Assembly (NCBI GenBank): GCA_963514095.1
Contig: OY741270.1
Span: 19,070,554 to 19,134,553, forward strand
Source: Eutrigla gurnardus
Taxonomy: Eukaryota > Chordata > Actinopteri > Perciformes > Triglidae
Direction: 5' to 3'
Length of the DNA stretch: 64,000 bases
Part shown: one piece after another, positions 24,840-37,896 of the stretch
Position numbering within the stretch: position 1 is the stretch's first letter
Layout of the letters: each line of letters starts with the position of its first letter
Notes under the pieces: model-generated
Told to the model about the DNA's origin: nothing
Seen by the model: only the letters and a program-made list of their open reading frames with translations
The model's database searches: none
Translations under genes and position numbers: made by a program

Positions 24840-25380
24840 TTATTCATGCAAGTGTTCAAAAGTACAATGGTACTATTTTGATGTATTTACTTACTACTGT
24901 ACTTGAACATTTGTTTTTGTTCATGCAACATTACACTATTACCCTACTACATTCCAGAGGAAGATATTTAAAATGTCGTACTTAATCTAAGAACTATAGA
25001 CACTGGTCACAACAGATTTTATATTTAAAAAGCATCAGATTGTAAAATATCCATTATTACAGATTAAACAACCCACCTCCACCAATTACAACATCAAATA
25101 TCAAGTACAAAATCATGTTACACCTTGACAAGTTGATTTGGTTTGATTGATTTAGCACAATTAAAATGTGAAACAGAAGAGACAAAACAGTGCAAGGATA
25201 GGCATGGAACCAATACCTCAGCTATCATAAAATAAATAGAAATAGAACCTGATAATGGTCATTCTCCTACATAATGACGACTTTTACTTATACTTGTAGT
25301 ACACATCTACTCGTATTGGGGTCATTTTAAAGAGTAGAATTGCTACTTTTACTAAAGTAAATTATTTAAATATTACTAAG
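24840..25380. repeat. Abundant teleost AT-rich interspersed repeat
   Basis: Contains the diagnostic blocks, in order, of a very common fish repeat: ACTACATTCCAGAGGAAGAT, AGATTAAACAACCCACC, CCAATTACAACATCAAAT, ATAATGACGACTTTTACTT and TGCTACTTTTACTAAAGTAA. The middle (about 25130-25240) diverges or carries an insertion. It separates the ywhaq polyA site from the adam17 promoter. Class is not assigned. Confidence 0.7.
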
Positions 25381-25734
25381 GCATTTTATAATAATACAGT
25401 TAAACAAGTTATACTGACATCAACTATTATATGGGGCCTTTCCGCATAAATGTTGCAGGCATGGCAGAGTGACGGAGTATATACATTTTGATGTCTTCCC
25501 AACTTTTTTTTTTTTTTTGTAATAGAAAGTAATTTATTACACAAACCAAAGCTAGTTTACACATTGTTTCCAGTTCTGTGCGTGTGTATAGTCTAGTATG
25601 AACAAACCACATTTCCTGTTCCTTTGTTCACATCCCAAATAAAGGATTTTAAAAATACAATAAAAGTAGAAATAAATGATTTGTACATAATAAGGAGACT
25701 TAGTTTTTTCCTCGTCTTATGTCCTCCCAACTCC

Positions 25735-25862
25735 CAAGTGTGCTAAAAGCGGATGTTTTCCACTCGGTGCACTTCCGGGTAGCTCAGCTAGCTAGCTGTC
25801 CAGACAAACCGTCAAAATTGTGACAATGACAGCACTAGCATAGCCAACTAAGCTGCCTGAAA
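25735..25862 (+). promoter_or_regulatory. adam17: adam17 promoter and short 5' leader
   Basis: No TATA box is seen. An ETS-type ACTTCCGGG lies at 25771, about 90 bp before the ATG, followed by an AGCTAGCTAGCT stretch. The start context has A at -3 (AAAATGA). Sequence becomes AT-rich upstream of about 25700, so the promoter is probably compact. The start site is not directly visible. Confidence 0.5.
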
Positions 25863-28800
25863 ATGAGGCTGAGTATACTGTTATTTACATTCCTGGCTCC
25901 TTGTTGGGTCAACGGGGCAATTAAGTCAAGAACTATTACGGAAGAGAATAACGAAGAAAACCCGGAGTTCGGTAAGTAACTTCGCAAGCTAACGTTAGCT
26001 TTAATGTCAATGCTAACGTTACATGTTTAACGAACAATGCGCGTCAACGATGATTATTGTAAATTAATCCTATTCGTGTAATGTTTATTTATTGTGATTA
26101 TCAACACTGGCGTGTTTGTTGTTAACGTAACGTGTCCTAAAATATTGAGGCACTGAGTCCTTGCTAGCTGCTACTTCGTCGGGCTACAAAGGGGATGGTC
26201 GTCGGTTCCAGGTTGTTGCATTTGCGTTACTGTGGAGATTTAAGCTAAATGAACAAACGCAGTTTCTGCTTGGTCGTGTATGACCATTATCTTCTCTCGT
26301 GTCTTCCAGATGCTCTGAACTCCATCCTGTCAGATTTTGAGGTGCTGCCATTGTCAGGCCTCCAGCTGCACTCCGTTAGGAAGCGTGACGTCCACACCCA
26401 GTCGCACCTGGAGCGCTTGGTGAGCTTCAACGCTTTGCACAGGTACAGCAGCACTCTCATATCTGCCATACACCTAAGATACAGTTGTCTTGATATGTGG
26501 CGTAATGATGCAGGATGTGTTCATATCTCTAAGACTGTTTTTAAAATACAACTCACATGCCCATGAGGAAGTTATGCCCATTTTAAGATTCAGTCTGTTA
26601 GTCGGTCGCCTGTTCCAAAATCATGCATGTTTTGGTTGAAGCACAAGCTCTCTCTCAGAATTCTTTCAAAATATTACTATGGTGTAAGGTTATAAGACAG
26701 GTAAATTAAAGACATCGGGGAGAGTGAAAGGAGGACTTAAAAACTCAATGGAAACTGAAATAACTTAATTTGAACTATGTTTCATTGTGAGTACTTGCTA
26801 AAAAGAAAACTTACAGGTAAAACTCTGTTATATACTGCTGTTGGCCACACAGCAGAGGTGATGTTCAACTGAATATTGAAATGACATTAACGACAGCGAC
26901 AGGATCATCAGAGACACATCAAAATACCAAGCATATTTGAGGGGATTGCTCCCCAGCGCATAAACTTCTATCATTGACCCTATGATCAAAGTCATAGGTC
27001 AAAAGCCACAGTCCTTGTACGATGCAAAAATGTGCATCTAAGTTTTGATGACATCCAAAGCTAACGTAATGCATCAGCAGTTAGTCTGGTGAAGTGGGTA
27101 TTTTGTAAAATGGCAGTCTTATTAGTATAAATCTCCTCTCTGTGTTCCTCCGTGTCCACTGCAGCTTACCAAGAAACACGAAATGAGAAAAGATGGGGTT
27201 TTTTTATACTGCGACAACTTTAACCTTGGAAGATACCATCTTGATAAATTGCTTAAGAGTCATATCGGCCTCTGCTGATCTTTGGGATGCATTTTTGCAC
27301 AGAAATAGGATTTTGCTTACATTACAGTCAAGCTATGAAGGAATCGCTTCACAGCCGATATGGAGATGACACACAAACACATTTACTGTGACCAATGATG
27401 CCAATAAACTATTGTATTGTGATAGACTTGGGGAAATAATCATTGATCAGACTGCAACATATCATCAAATGAAGAGACTTTAGTATTTTCTCATATGTTT
27501 GTCTTTTTTTGTGGCACTAAATAGGCCCAACACTAAATCCCATGTGACCTCTGTCTTTCAGACATTTCAAGCTTTACTTGACCACCAACACGGATCTTTT
27601 CACTGACAATTTTAAAGCTGTGTTTGTTGATAAACATGGGAGGGAGGAAAACTATGATGTTCATCTTCAGAACTATTTCACTGGCCATGTTGTTGGTAAG
27701 TATTATTCTAGGATTAGGTGTTCACCAATATTTTTTAATGATACCCCGAAAATCCCATATATGGCATTTTGCAAGAGTCTTAACAAGTAAAGCATAACAG
27801 ACTTTTTTTTTTTTCAGACCTTAGTCTGAGAAATCTGATAAAATAATTGCCACTATTTGTATAACAGGAGCAATAACTATAATTTTGGGCTGACACTGAT
27901 ACTGCTTTGTTAACATGATACTGGCTGACACGATAGTGTTAATTTATCAGTCCCCCTTTTACTTAATCGATGACTGGATTTTGTCTGCATTTGTCAGTCT
28001 TTTGATACAAGTAACTTTATTTGTGTTTCGTTCGTAGGAGAGGAGAATTCTCGTGTGCAGGCACACATAGAAGGAGATGAGTTTTCTGCCCACATTCTAA
28101 CTGATGAAGCAGAGTACAACGTAGAGGTAAGAAGGAGCTGGAAGATCACTTTGATTAGATTAGAAGGGTATTGACAGTCAACCATTTGTTGCTGCACCTT
28201 CAGCTGTTTTATCCAAGGAATTTGACAGTGAACTTGACACATTGAAGGCTATGATGACCTTATCAGCTTTATTTGAGCCGCAAAGAAATCAAGCAAAAAG
28301 GCAATCATACGCTGAATGCTCCTGAAACAGTAATTGAATATAGTGCTACATTGATGTACTAAATCTGGAACGCTTTGGTGTGTGGGTGCATTTTGATTTA
28401 TATTCCTTCTCAGCATTTAAAAAAAAAAGACTACTCTTTCTACTCTGTATTCTTCCCTTTTTTTGAGTGCCATTCTGTGTAATTGTCTGTTATCCTCCTT
28501 AATCTTGGATGCACCAGTGTCTAGCAATGTTAATGAAGGTTACTGTAGTGCTTCAAAGTAGTACCTGTAGTACCTGATGTAAAAGATGCTGGAATAGGAG
28601 AGGCATGCAGTTTTGTGTCTTGTCGCCCCCTTAATGTCATGAGGATTTCGCATCAAGAAAATGTTTCTAATTTACCACATCTATAGTGCCGTTATGTAAG
28701 AGAAAAGCATACAATGAACTATTATTTTCAGCGACACATTGATGTTTTAGATGCAGATGGGTTGAATCTTGCTTATGGCTCCTGTCTTTCTCTGGCCTTC

Positions 28801-31800
28801 CAGCCCCTGTGGAGGTTTACAGACTCTCCAGCTGATGGCAGGTTGCTAGTTTATCGCTCAGAGGACATCAGGAACCTGAGCCGCATTGCCTCTCCAAAGG
28901 TGTGTGGCTACATCCATGCAGAGGCTAAGGACCTGCTGCCACAGACTGCCAGGAGGGATTGGGACGGGCAGGAGGTGGTGGACCAGGAAAACGGTGAGCT
29001 GTTGGAGATCACATATCTAGACGAGGCTCTTTTTTTTTTAATACATTAGGAGAATAACACACATTTAAGGTGGAAAGAAGGAAAAAGGTAGCTGTAGCAG
29101 TGAGACAAAGGAGGTGGATGTTATATTTTTAACACTCACTTTAATAAAACCCTTTTTATCTGTTAAACCTATCCTACTTTATGCACATACAGTACACGCT
29201 GCTGACTAGGGGGTATTACGTAACATCCCGATCCTTTTGATTCTTTTTTCTGCTTTGGAGATGTAAAGCCTTTTGCAGCGATAATGTACTAGAAATATCT
29301 AAAACTCCTCTCACTGGCTGCTGGCTGAAAGCACTCATTGGGGATACAAGTTGAGGTGAAGGTTCTTATGGAGGAGGCATTAAAATTCATGGAGGCTCTG
29401 CTGCCCAATGAGATGACTCTGAGTCGTCACTGGTCTCCCACTGCTTCTTGTGGAAGCCAGAGCCGTGCACGCCCACACTTCTGAACAGTGTACAGCCAAG
29501 TGTATGATGTAATTCTCAAATGGGATGTCTTCCTGCTGTCCTATTCTGTTATTCTTCAACGACGCATTGTTTTAAGAGTTTAGGTCTCCTCTATGCTTTT
29601 TCTGTGACAGTCAGATAAAACATATCTTTACTTTTATCTAGGATTTGCTGCTTAATTTATTTAGAAACTACAAAATGAACCATAAATTAACATGTTTACC
29701 TATGAAATAACCTATTGGTTGCGGCCCCAAGCATCACCTTTACAAAGCTAAACAGATTTTATTACAGATGCTAAATCATGCAGAAGCATCAATTATTCTA
29801 TTTGGAAAAGATTTTTTGGCATCAGATTCAACAGAGAATTGTTTGTATAGAAAATGTAAATGTAAAAACCATTAAGTTTTGAACCAAATATTGTGCTGTG
29901 TACGTGTGTAATTGTTTTTCGTTTACTGTTGTTGTATATACAGTAGATCCTGTTCATACTTCATATTATGTACTCTACTATAAAGACTGCTTTTTAATTC
30001 TGCCTTGAGGAACAGAAGCAGTGCTAAATCAGTTCACAGGCAAACAAAAATACTTGCTGCTAAATGTGAAAATGAGGGCAATTAACAATGGGATACTGGA
30101 GCATGGCCTCATTTTATAACTTCATGATGTATCTATATTTATACAAGTTTGCCTGTGACGCTTTGAATATGATAATGCATAAAAAAATATTCATGAAAAC
30201 ACTGTTTGTCTGCCTGTGCCTATTATTCTTTCTCTTTCCCCGGTTCCCCTCTCTCTCTCTCTGCTCCCACTGCTTCTTCCTCGTAGGTTACCACCACAGA
30301 GAGAAGAGACAGGCTCACGATCACAAGAAGAATACCTGCCCCCTGTTGCTGGTTGCGGATTACCGCTTCTTTAAACACATGGGCCGCGGACAAGAGAGCG
30401 TCACTCTCAACTACCTGGTCCGTCTTTATATTGTGCTGTTGTGTATATATTTCTGCACGGTTTCATAGTTCTTGCTATATGATTCTTTTCCTTCTCTCAC
30501 TCCAGATTGAGCTGATCGATCGAGTTGATGACATTTATAGGAACACAACGTGGGACGATGAATTCAAAGGCTATGGAGTCCAGATCCATCAGGTGTGTTT
30601 GGCTGGCTCCGCTTCATTGTAATATGGTTCAAGGTCTAACTTCTGGGACAAATCGTGGCTTTTTAGCATCAGATATCACTGCTCCCAGCATCACCACGGC
30701 TTTGTTTTACATCGAGTCACTCCCGGAAATGGAGCCGAGACTAACACTGCCCCTCAGTGTGTTGAGAAGAGCATTTTTAGGAAGAACTGAAAGCTTTTGT
30801 GTCCCCCCCCCATGGGGTAATTTAATTTGTTCCACAGGCTTTTGGGAATGAATGGAGACACTGTTTGTCATACTGTGAGTCCTGGGTTTTCTCACTGAGA
30901 AGATATGCACTCATTTAGTTGAGTTATTTTCCAATTTTCCTCACAATACTTTTCAAGAAGGACTTGTAATGTGTCGCTTTTAACGCCAATGCCTTTTTTG
31001 AAAAAAAATTATGGCTCGAAGAGTCCCATTGTCTCCTCTAGAACTGTCTTTGACCAAAGAAATCATCAACTAAGTCAACTTAGCACCACTTTAAATCTTG
31101 GGTTTACCAGAGATTAGTTCATGCTTTTGTTGCATGAAAAAAACAAAAAATTCCTAAGTGAGTAAAGACATTCTAGTCGACTATAAGGGGGCAGCCTCAG
31201 TCCCCTCTACTTATACATTAAAGCTATGTCAAAGCTATTACAGGCTTGAGGCCACTCCTGACAAACTATGTTGCAGTTCAATGTTACATAATTCATAGTT
31301 CATTAGAGAGTTGTGGGGCAAAATTAATATAACGTGCCTTATAAATCTTAAAATCTGGAATATGAAATGGTTCACACAATGTTAATTATTATTTATTATT
31401 ATTAATTTGCCGGTTACTAGGATTTGTTTAAATTCTTTGAATGAAATAGTGTTTGGTTCCCATTCTCAGATCATCATCAACAAGGAGCCTACGAAGCCTC
31501 CACGTGGCCATGCTGGCTCCGGCTGGGTCCATTATAACATGGAGAACAGCCCTACAAGAGGAAAGGAGGTCTGGGACGTGAAGAGACTTCTGGAGGTAGG
31601 AAAGAGAGACTGAGGTTTACATGTAGGGAGTCATGTAGGGATCATATCCAGTAAGTAACTAGAAGTGTCAGTGTAAGAATATCAAAGATAGAACAAGAAA
31701 CCAAGTTGATAAGTTCATGTGAAATGTCCCACTTTGGAGAAATCTTCCTCCAAAGATTTAACGAAAAGTACCATAACATTGCAGTTTATCCTATTGGTGG

Positions 31801-34800
31801 TTAGAAGTCTGATTCACAGTGATGGTATTGGAAGTAGTTGCATTTACGAATGTTTATGTCCTCTCCTGAATGAGTTCAGAATGTCTGTAAAACTGTTTTA
31901 ATAGGAAGCATTCTGCAGTGTTTCTTTGTGTGAAACGGGGTGTACATCTTACTCTGATATGGACAAATGTTGGTAGATGACGGCTCTCATTTTGGCCCTT
32001 AGCAATTCAGCTCAGACCTAGCTGACAACGCCTCCACTGTGTGTCTGGCCCACCTGTTCACCTACCAGGATTTCGATGAGGGCACACTGGGGCTGGCCTA
32101 TGTGGCCCCCTCCAAACCTCAGGCCCTAGGCGGACTCTGCCCAAAGCGTAAGGACACGTTCCACATGTGTATATATACATACTGTGAACTATTTAGTGCA
32201 GTCCGGGGCTTTTTTGAAGAAGAAAAAAAAAAACATGCTCACATTTTACGTTGCTTTTGTCCCTTTTTAGCTTACTATCCATCTCACTCTGTAAAGAAGC
32301 CCAGTTACCTCAACACAGGCCTGACCAGCACCAAGAACTATGGCAAAACTATCCTAACAAAGGTCTGTTTTTACTTCCCTTTTTCAATCATTATCCTTTT
32401 ACTCAACTAATTGATAGTTGCACTCAGTCTTAGCCAGGATGTTATGCAACACTGGTCTAAGTAGAGCAGACACACCTTTTTTGTGTGGGTGTTATGAGTA
32501 ATAATGTTAACACTGTTGCATTTTGACACCTCAGTTATCAGTACGTTGCTTGCTCCTCAGCACAGTTTACAGTTCGTTATTAAAGGTAACGTGAGCTGGG
32601 AGGATGGATTTGCATCTGTAGTCTCTATGTGTATAATGTTATGAAAAGAAGACATTTGTTGCTTGATAGAATTTAGTTTTGGTGCGATTTGTTCTCGATT
32701 GACACGGTAATAAACTGTTTGTTTATAACAAATAACCCTGAAGTGTTATCACATCAGGAGGCCGACCTGGTGACCACTCACGAGCTGGGCCATAACTTCG
32801 GGGCAGAGCACGATCCTGACAACATCGCTCACTGTGCTCCCACTGACGACCACGGGGGGAAGTTTGTCATGTACCCTATTGCTGTGAGCGGAGACCATGT
32901 CAACAACAAGGTACTGTCTTAAGTAGGGATGAATTAGAAAGTTGTTCTGCAGCGTCAACATGCCATCATGTCATCTGACTGCTTGGTATGTAACAAACGA
33001 TGCCGACTCTGGACTCATGTCTGAAAAGTGTGATATGAAGTGTGAATTTAATCTACAGAGTGTTGGGATACATGTGAGTCACAGTTGTTCCTGTGAAATA
33101 TAATTATGGACAGTAAATGCAGTGCGCCTCCTACACCATTGACCTAACAGCTAATATGTATGAGGTTTAAGGCTGCTGGTTATCGTTTGTGACTTGGTCT
33201 GCACTTGAAGAACAAAGAATTGTAATAATTTCGCTGACTTTGTTTACATTTTATCAACACAAGTATTTATTTAAGTGAATAGTCATTTTATTTTGCATCA
33301 TTAACATTTACACTTGTTATTACTTGTTATTACACTTGCATCCACACCTCGTTAATATCAAACTGTCATCTACTTCCCCCCTAAAGCGCTTCTCCAACTG
33401 CAGCAAGATCTCTGTAGGAAAGACGTTGCGTTTCAAGGCTCCTGTGTGCTTCAAGGAGAGGAACAGTAAGGTATGTGGGAACTCCAGGGTGGAGGAAGGG
33501 GAGGAGTGCGACCCTGGGCTACTCCACCTCAACAACGACCCCTGCTGCTCGGCTGACTGCAAGTTCAAACATGGTGCACAGTGCAGGTATGAGACAAACG
33601 CTTGTTAAGTCCACAAACATGCTCAAAAGCCTTGGATTGATTGAATAGAAGATGGCAGAAAATCTTTGTGGTGTCTGTTTGAGTCACACATACATTCATG
33701 TCTCTCTCCACAGCGACAGAAACAGCCCTTGCTGTAGGAATTGCATGTTTGAGCTTGCAGGAACAAGGTGCCAGGAACCTATTAGCGCGACCTGTAAAGG
33801 CATATCCTCCTGCACAGGTGAGTGCCCCCTTCTGGTTTAATAAAATAACTGCAGTAATCCCTGGTAGGCTGCTGTGACGTTGGGTAGCTTTTTTTAAATG
33901 TAGAAACTAAAAATACTTTGAAATACAAGGTATCTTTACATTTCTGTCACGTTAGGCAACAGCAGTCAATGTCCACCTCCTGCAAGCGCTGACGACGACA
34001 CTGTGTGCGTCGACAACGGCCGCTGTCTCAACGGAGAGTGCAACCCTTTCTGTGAGGCCATGCAGAACCTTCAGTCCTGTGCCTGCAATGGTAACGAACC
34101 GTTCATTTGTAATAAGAACTTTATGTACAATTATGTTGTATTGTAACCCTATTTAACGGTCACTATTGGAGGAGGGGAAAGTGTAAAACAAAAAGTGTCA
34201 TGCTATACTGCATTTTTTATGACCTACTTAAAGGTTGTGGATGTGAAAATCCTTCAAGCCCAGGGCTTATGAAACCCTTTGAAACCAGTTTAACAAGTGA
34301 CATATTTAATTATATAATTAATTTTAGGACATACTGTGCTATGACATTTGTCATTGCATTTGGCTAGCAAAGTCTTTAACATACTATACTACCACATATT
34401 TTATGTTTTTTTAAGACCTATACTGGCCTTTTATTGCATTATGACCTACAATAATGTGACATTTATTATGACATAATGTACAATGACAAATATAACTTTT
34501 TTTATGATGCTAAAAAGGTCCTCTAGTGGATTTGAAAATCCTTATGAAACACTTTAGTACTAGTAATACAATCTCAAATATATTTTCCCTGAAGTAAAAG
34601 CAATTACTCAAAAAGTACATTAGATGCGAATGTTCAGATGGCAGCGGCTTAATAAAAATATTTTAAGAGATTGTTCACACTTCCTAGTTGATCTGTTTTA
34701 TCTCTGCTCTGAAAAATAGTAATTTGTGTCACTCTTAATAGGTTGAGTTATATATAAAACATATAAACAACATATAAAACGGTTAATCCCCTCTTCCGTT

Positions 34801-37800
34801 TGCAGAGACTGAAGACTCCTGTAAAGTGTGCTGCAGAAGAAAGGATGGCTCGTGCGCTACCTTCATCCAGCCCAATGGCAGTTTCCTTTTCCTTCGCAAA
34901 GGAAAACCCTGCACTGTGGGCTTCTGTGACGAGAGCGTGAGACACCAAATCACTCTGATCCTTCCATGTTTCCATCATGTTTATTATTTTGTTTTTACTT
35001 CCTAACACAGTCCAGTTGAACAGCAACTCTCTCTTGTTAAAACAGGGGAAATGCATGAAGCAGGTGCAGGACGTGATCGAGAGGTTGTGGGATTTTATCG
35101 ACAAGCTAGACATTAACACGTTTGGTAAGTTGCCACTTTGAAATCCAATCAACCGTATGAGAATGTGTGAGAAGCTTCCCAAAGCAGACATGGGAGTATT
35201 TGGATAGTCAGTCTTTTGTTTCCTGTTGTTGACTGTAGCCGCCGAGTCAAGGTCTTGTCACTCCTTACCTTCCGACCATGTTTCTGTTTTGTTGTGTCTC
35301 TCAGGGAAGTTCCTGGCTGATAACATAGTGGGCTCTGTCGTGGTGTTTTCACTCGTCTTCTGGATTCCTCTCAGTATCCTCGTTCACTGTGTGGTAAGAA
35401 TCCCGGTGTTCCCGGTGTCTTTAGTGTGCCATTAACAGCTTATTTTTGGATTATGTAGCTTTTTTGGTTGATCGTAGATCTCTTTACAGTAATGATCCTA
35501 ATTATTTCAGTTTGTCGAGTACTGACAGTCTTGTCCTTTTGTGTCTTTCCACAGGACAAACGACTTGACCAGCAGTACGAGGATAACACAAAGTCCTTCT
35601 TCTACGCTCCAACTGTGAGTTTCTCATCTCTCACATGCCCAATATGATCCTGTGTATTAGCCTTGCAGCCACACTAACCAAACTAATACAGTCCCAAATT
35701 GCTTCTTTTTCTTTTTAACACACTGACATCTTAAATAATGGATTGATTTGCCTTTTTTGAATCTGTCTGGGTAATCTGGCATAATTCAAATAGGTGCTAC
35801 AACATGTATGTTTAGCAAAAATCTTGAGGGGAAGAAAATGACTAAGAAGTTTTTTTTTTTTTTTTTTTTTTTTTTTCATTTAAAAAGGCCTAAAAAACAT
35901 TTATTTTATAACTCAGCGTTTTACTCTGTGGGGATGTGAAGTACATAAACACATGTGCTGAAGTTGAATTGTGATGTTTGGAAGCCTGATAACAGTTGTG
36001 GGGTTGTTGGCTTGTGCTGCAGGCAATCATCTTGTGATCAAACCTCATGCACACAGTCCTGATTATGTAGATTAGCTGAGCATTTGAAGACTTGATTCTA
36101 GTGAAGGAAGTCTCTTTCAAAATGTAACCTTGATTGTTTGTTATTAAGTCATGAATATTTAATGTTATTGAGGAAAAAAAGATCAGCTTTGAAACCTAGT
36201 TATTAGGGACTTGCTGTTTGTGGCATCACAACAGTATAATGTCCTACTTTTTTTTGTAATATTTTTGTAACTCTCGAGACAGTCCTAAGAAATCCAGTTG
36301 TAAATTGGCTTAGTCTTGAAAATACAGGGTTGGGAACAGAACACAATTGCGATTCAGAATCCGTCAGTGAGGGCCTCACTGTCACTGCCAGGTTCCAGCT
36401 GGGAATGACCTGTCCATCACTCTTTGCCTTGGCCCTTTCCATTCTCATTGGAACTGCAGCAGATGGTGGAAGTTTGTAGTAGAGCTCCCGCCATAGGTGA
36501 GTGCGCGTGCCATGGCTTGGTGTTGCGTTGTCATTGAGTCCATGATGATGATGCATGGTCAGTGGCCCACGTTTGGGATACTCCTGCAGTAGCTTACTTC
36601 TTGATGTAATCACTGATCTGGTAATACATCTCCAGCCATCATAGTCTCCTGCTCCTTTTTTTAAAGTTGAGAAATTAGGGGAAAAGAGGCTCAAACTACA
36701 TTCAAGTCATGTGACCGGATAGCTCTCTGCTCCGTGCTGCTCTGCAGAGACGTCGTCCACGCAGAGTCAAATCTGATCAGAAATTACCTCAAGAAAGCAA
36801 GATTGCATTTTGGGAGTATTCGAACAGAGAGAGGACTGAACGGGTTGCACCTTTTGTTGTCTTTTGTGAAATCGGATTTGTCTCAGCGTTTTAAGTTTGC
36901 ATCGGCTGCTGTTCAAAGCCACAACAAGAAGCGGGTAATGTCCTCTAGGTGATTGTTTGTATCATTTTCTTTTTTCTTGTAATGGCTGTCTGCACTGATT
37001 TTTAGATTTGAGGGTACATTCCTCTATAGACCTTTGTCATGGCAGACATTTTGACTTGTAATCACAGGAAAAGCACAGGAGCAGCTAATAATTAATGATG
37101 GCTTAATTCCATTTACTTGTGACAGTAAGTCCTGCATGTGAGCCAGCATGTCAGGGCCCATGTGCTCTTAAATGGTTAAATGGATTGTTGACATTATTAA
37201 TATTAGTTACGCCTCTGTTTGACAACACAAAATGTCCACTATGAGAAATGTTTGTTTTACTCATTCCCACTTTTAAAGGAGGGCATTGGATGATAATGGG
37301 ATAAGGATAGCAAATAACCTTTACTAAATTCATCTAGAAGTATAACGGAAACGGCTTTAGGGTTTTGATTATTAACTATTTCATGATGATAAACGTTTGA
37401 ATGGAGAAAACAGGGAATGGATCCCTCCTCGGTCAGAGACTGTCAGATTTGATGTGCTCCGGTCTCACATGTTGTTCTTGCCCTTCAGAGTCAAGAAATG
37501 CTGGGCAACCTCGAGTCAGCATCTGTGCGCATCGTCAAGCCTCCTCAACCTCCCTCCTCCTCCGCCGGCCGGATCGTGCCCTCCTCCCTGCCCCAACAGC
37601 AGAGTCAGGTCGGGGCCTCTCCCGCAGCCAGCACCAGTACCCAAGCCCCCGACCCGAGCTGCGGCCCCACCCTGGACAACGCAGGGGGGCCGCGGATGGC
37701 CACCATCCAGGAGGACACCAGCAGCGACTCTCACCTGGGAGAGGAGGGCCTGTCGGACGATTTCACAACCGCAGGAGCCTCCTCGTCGGCTACGAAATCC

Positions 37801-37896
37801 TCCTACGAGGATCTGACCGATCAGAGCCCGCCAGCCAAGGACAGACGGCGCCTCAAGAGGCAGGAATGCATTGACTCAAAAGAGACAGAGTGCTGA
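25863..37896 (+). CDS. adam17: ADAM17/TACE metalloprotease, complete, 19 exons
   Basis: Membrane sheddase that releases TNF, EGFR ligands and Notch ectodomains. Exons: 25863-25971, 26310-26442, 27562-27695, 28038-28126, 28804-28993, 30287-30417, 30506-30592, 31470-31595, 32003-32147, 32271-32362, 32758-32910, 33387-33586, 33714-33817, 33956-34090, 34806-34936, 35046-35124, 35305-35393, 35555-35614, 37489-37896. They join in frame to 864 codons (human 824). Signal peptide about 1-18; prodomain with cysteine switch PKVCGY (C189); furin site REKR (223-226); catalytic zinc motif HELGHNFGAEHD (H420, E421, H424, H430); disintegrin region from about 492; membrane-proximal CKVC (615-618); helix VIERLWDFID; transmembrane about 687-706; tail ending DSKETEC. 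All catalytic residues are present. The tail is longer and Pro/Ser-rich, and aligned human Thr735 and Ser819 contexts are absent. Teleosts often carry two adam17 copies; which one this is cannot be told. Confidence 0.97.
26443..27561 (+). other. adam17: adam17 intron 2
   Basis: Intron of 1.1 kb without recognisable exon or repeat. It has a GTACAG donor and TTTCAG acceptor. Confidence 0.8.
28994..30286 (+). other. adam17: adam17 intron 5
   Basis: Intron of 1.3 kb. A short open stretch near 29370-29480 has no family I recognise. The acceptor is preceded by a CT-rich tract. Confidence 0.8.
33823..33835 (-). promoter_or_regulatory. CTCF-like motif near adam17 exon 13
   Basis: Reverse strand reads CCAGAAGGGGGCA, one base off the CTCF core. 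It starts 6 bp after the exon 13 donor. Motif only. Confidence 0.25.
34195..34520. repeat. Degenerate CATACTATACTATGAC-type repeat
   Basis: adam17 intron 14 carries repeated variants of ATACTATACTA and TTTTTATGACCTA / TTATTATGACATA at about 30-60 bp spacing. This resembles a tandem repeat family common in fish genomes. The copies here are eroded. Confidence 0.55.
35615..37488 (+). other. adam17: adam17 intron 18 (1.9 kb)
   Basis: Separates the juxtamembrane tail exon from the terminal exon. It contains a T27 tract (35850-35876) and a less AT-rich block (about 36330-36940) with a long antisense open frame and a possible acceptor at 36747. No recognised element. Confidence 0.75.
35850..35876. 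repeat. T27 homopolymer
   Basis: 27 consecutive T within adam17 intron 18; length may be unstable or mis-assembled. Confidence 0.9.

Noticed and set aside
36748..36952. Possible extra adam17 exon after the acceptor-like CTCTGCAG
   Set aside because: In the required phase it reaches a stop after about 50 codons, and the known protein joins 35614 directly to 37489 in frame. Only RNA evidence could revive it.
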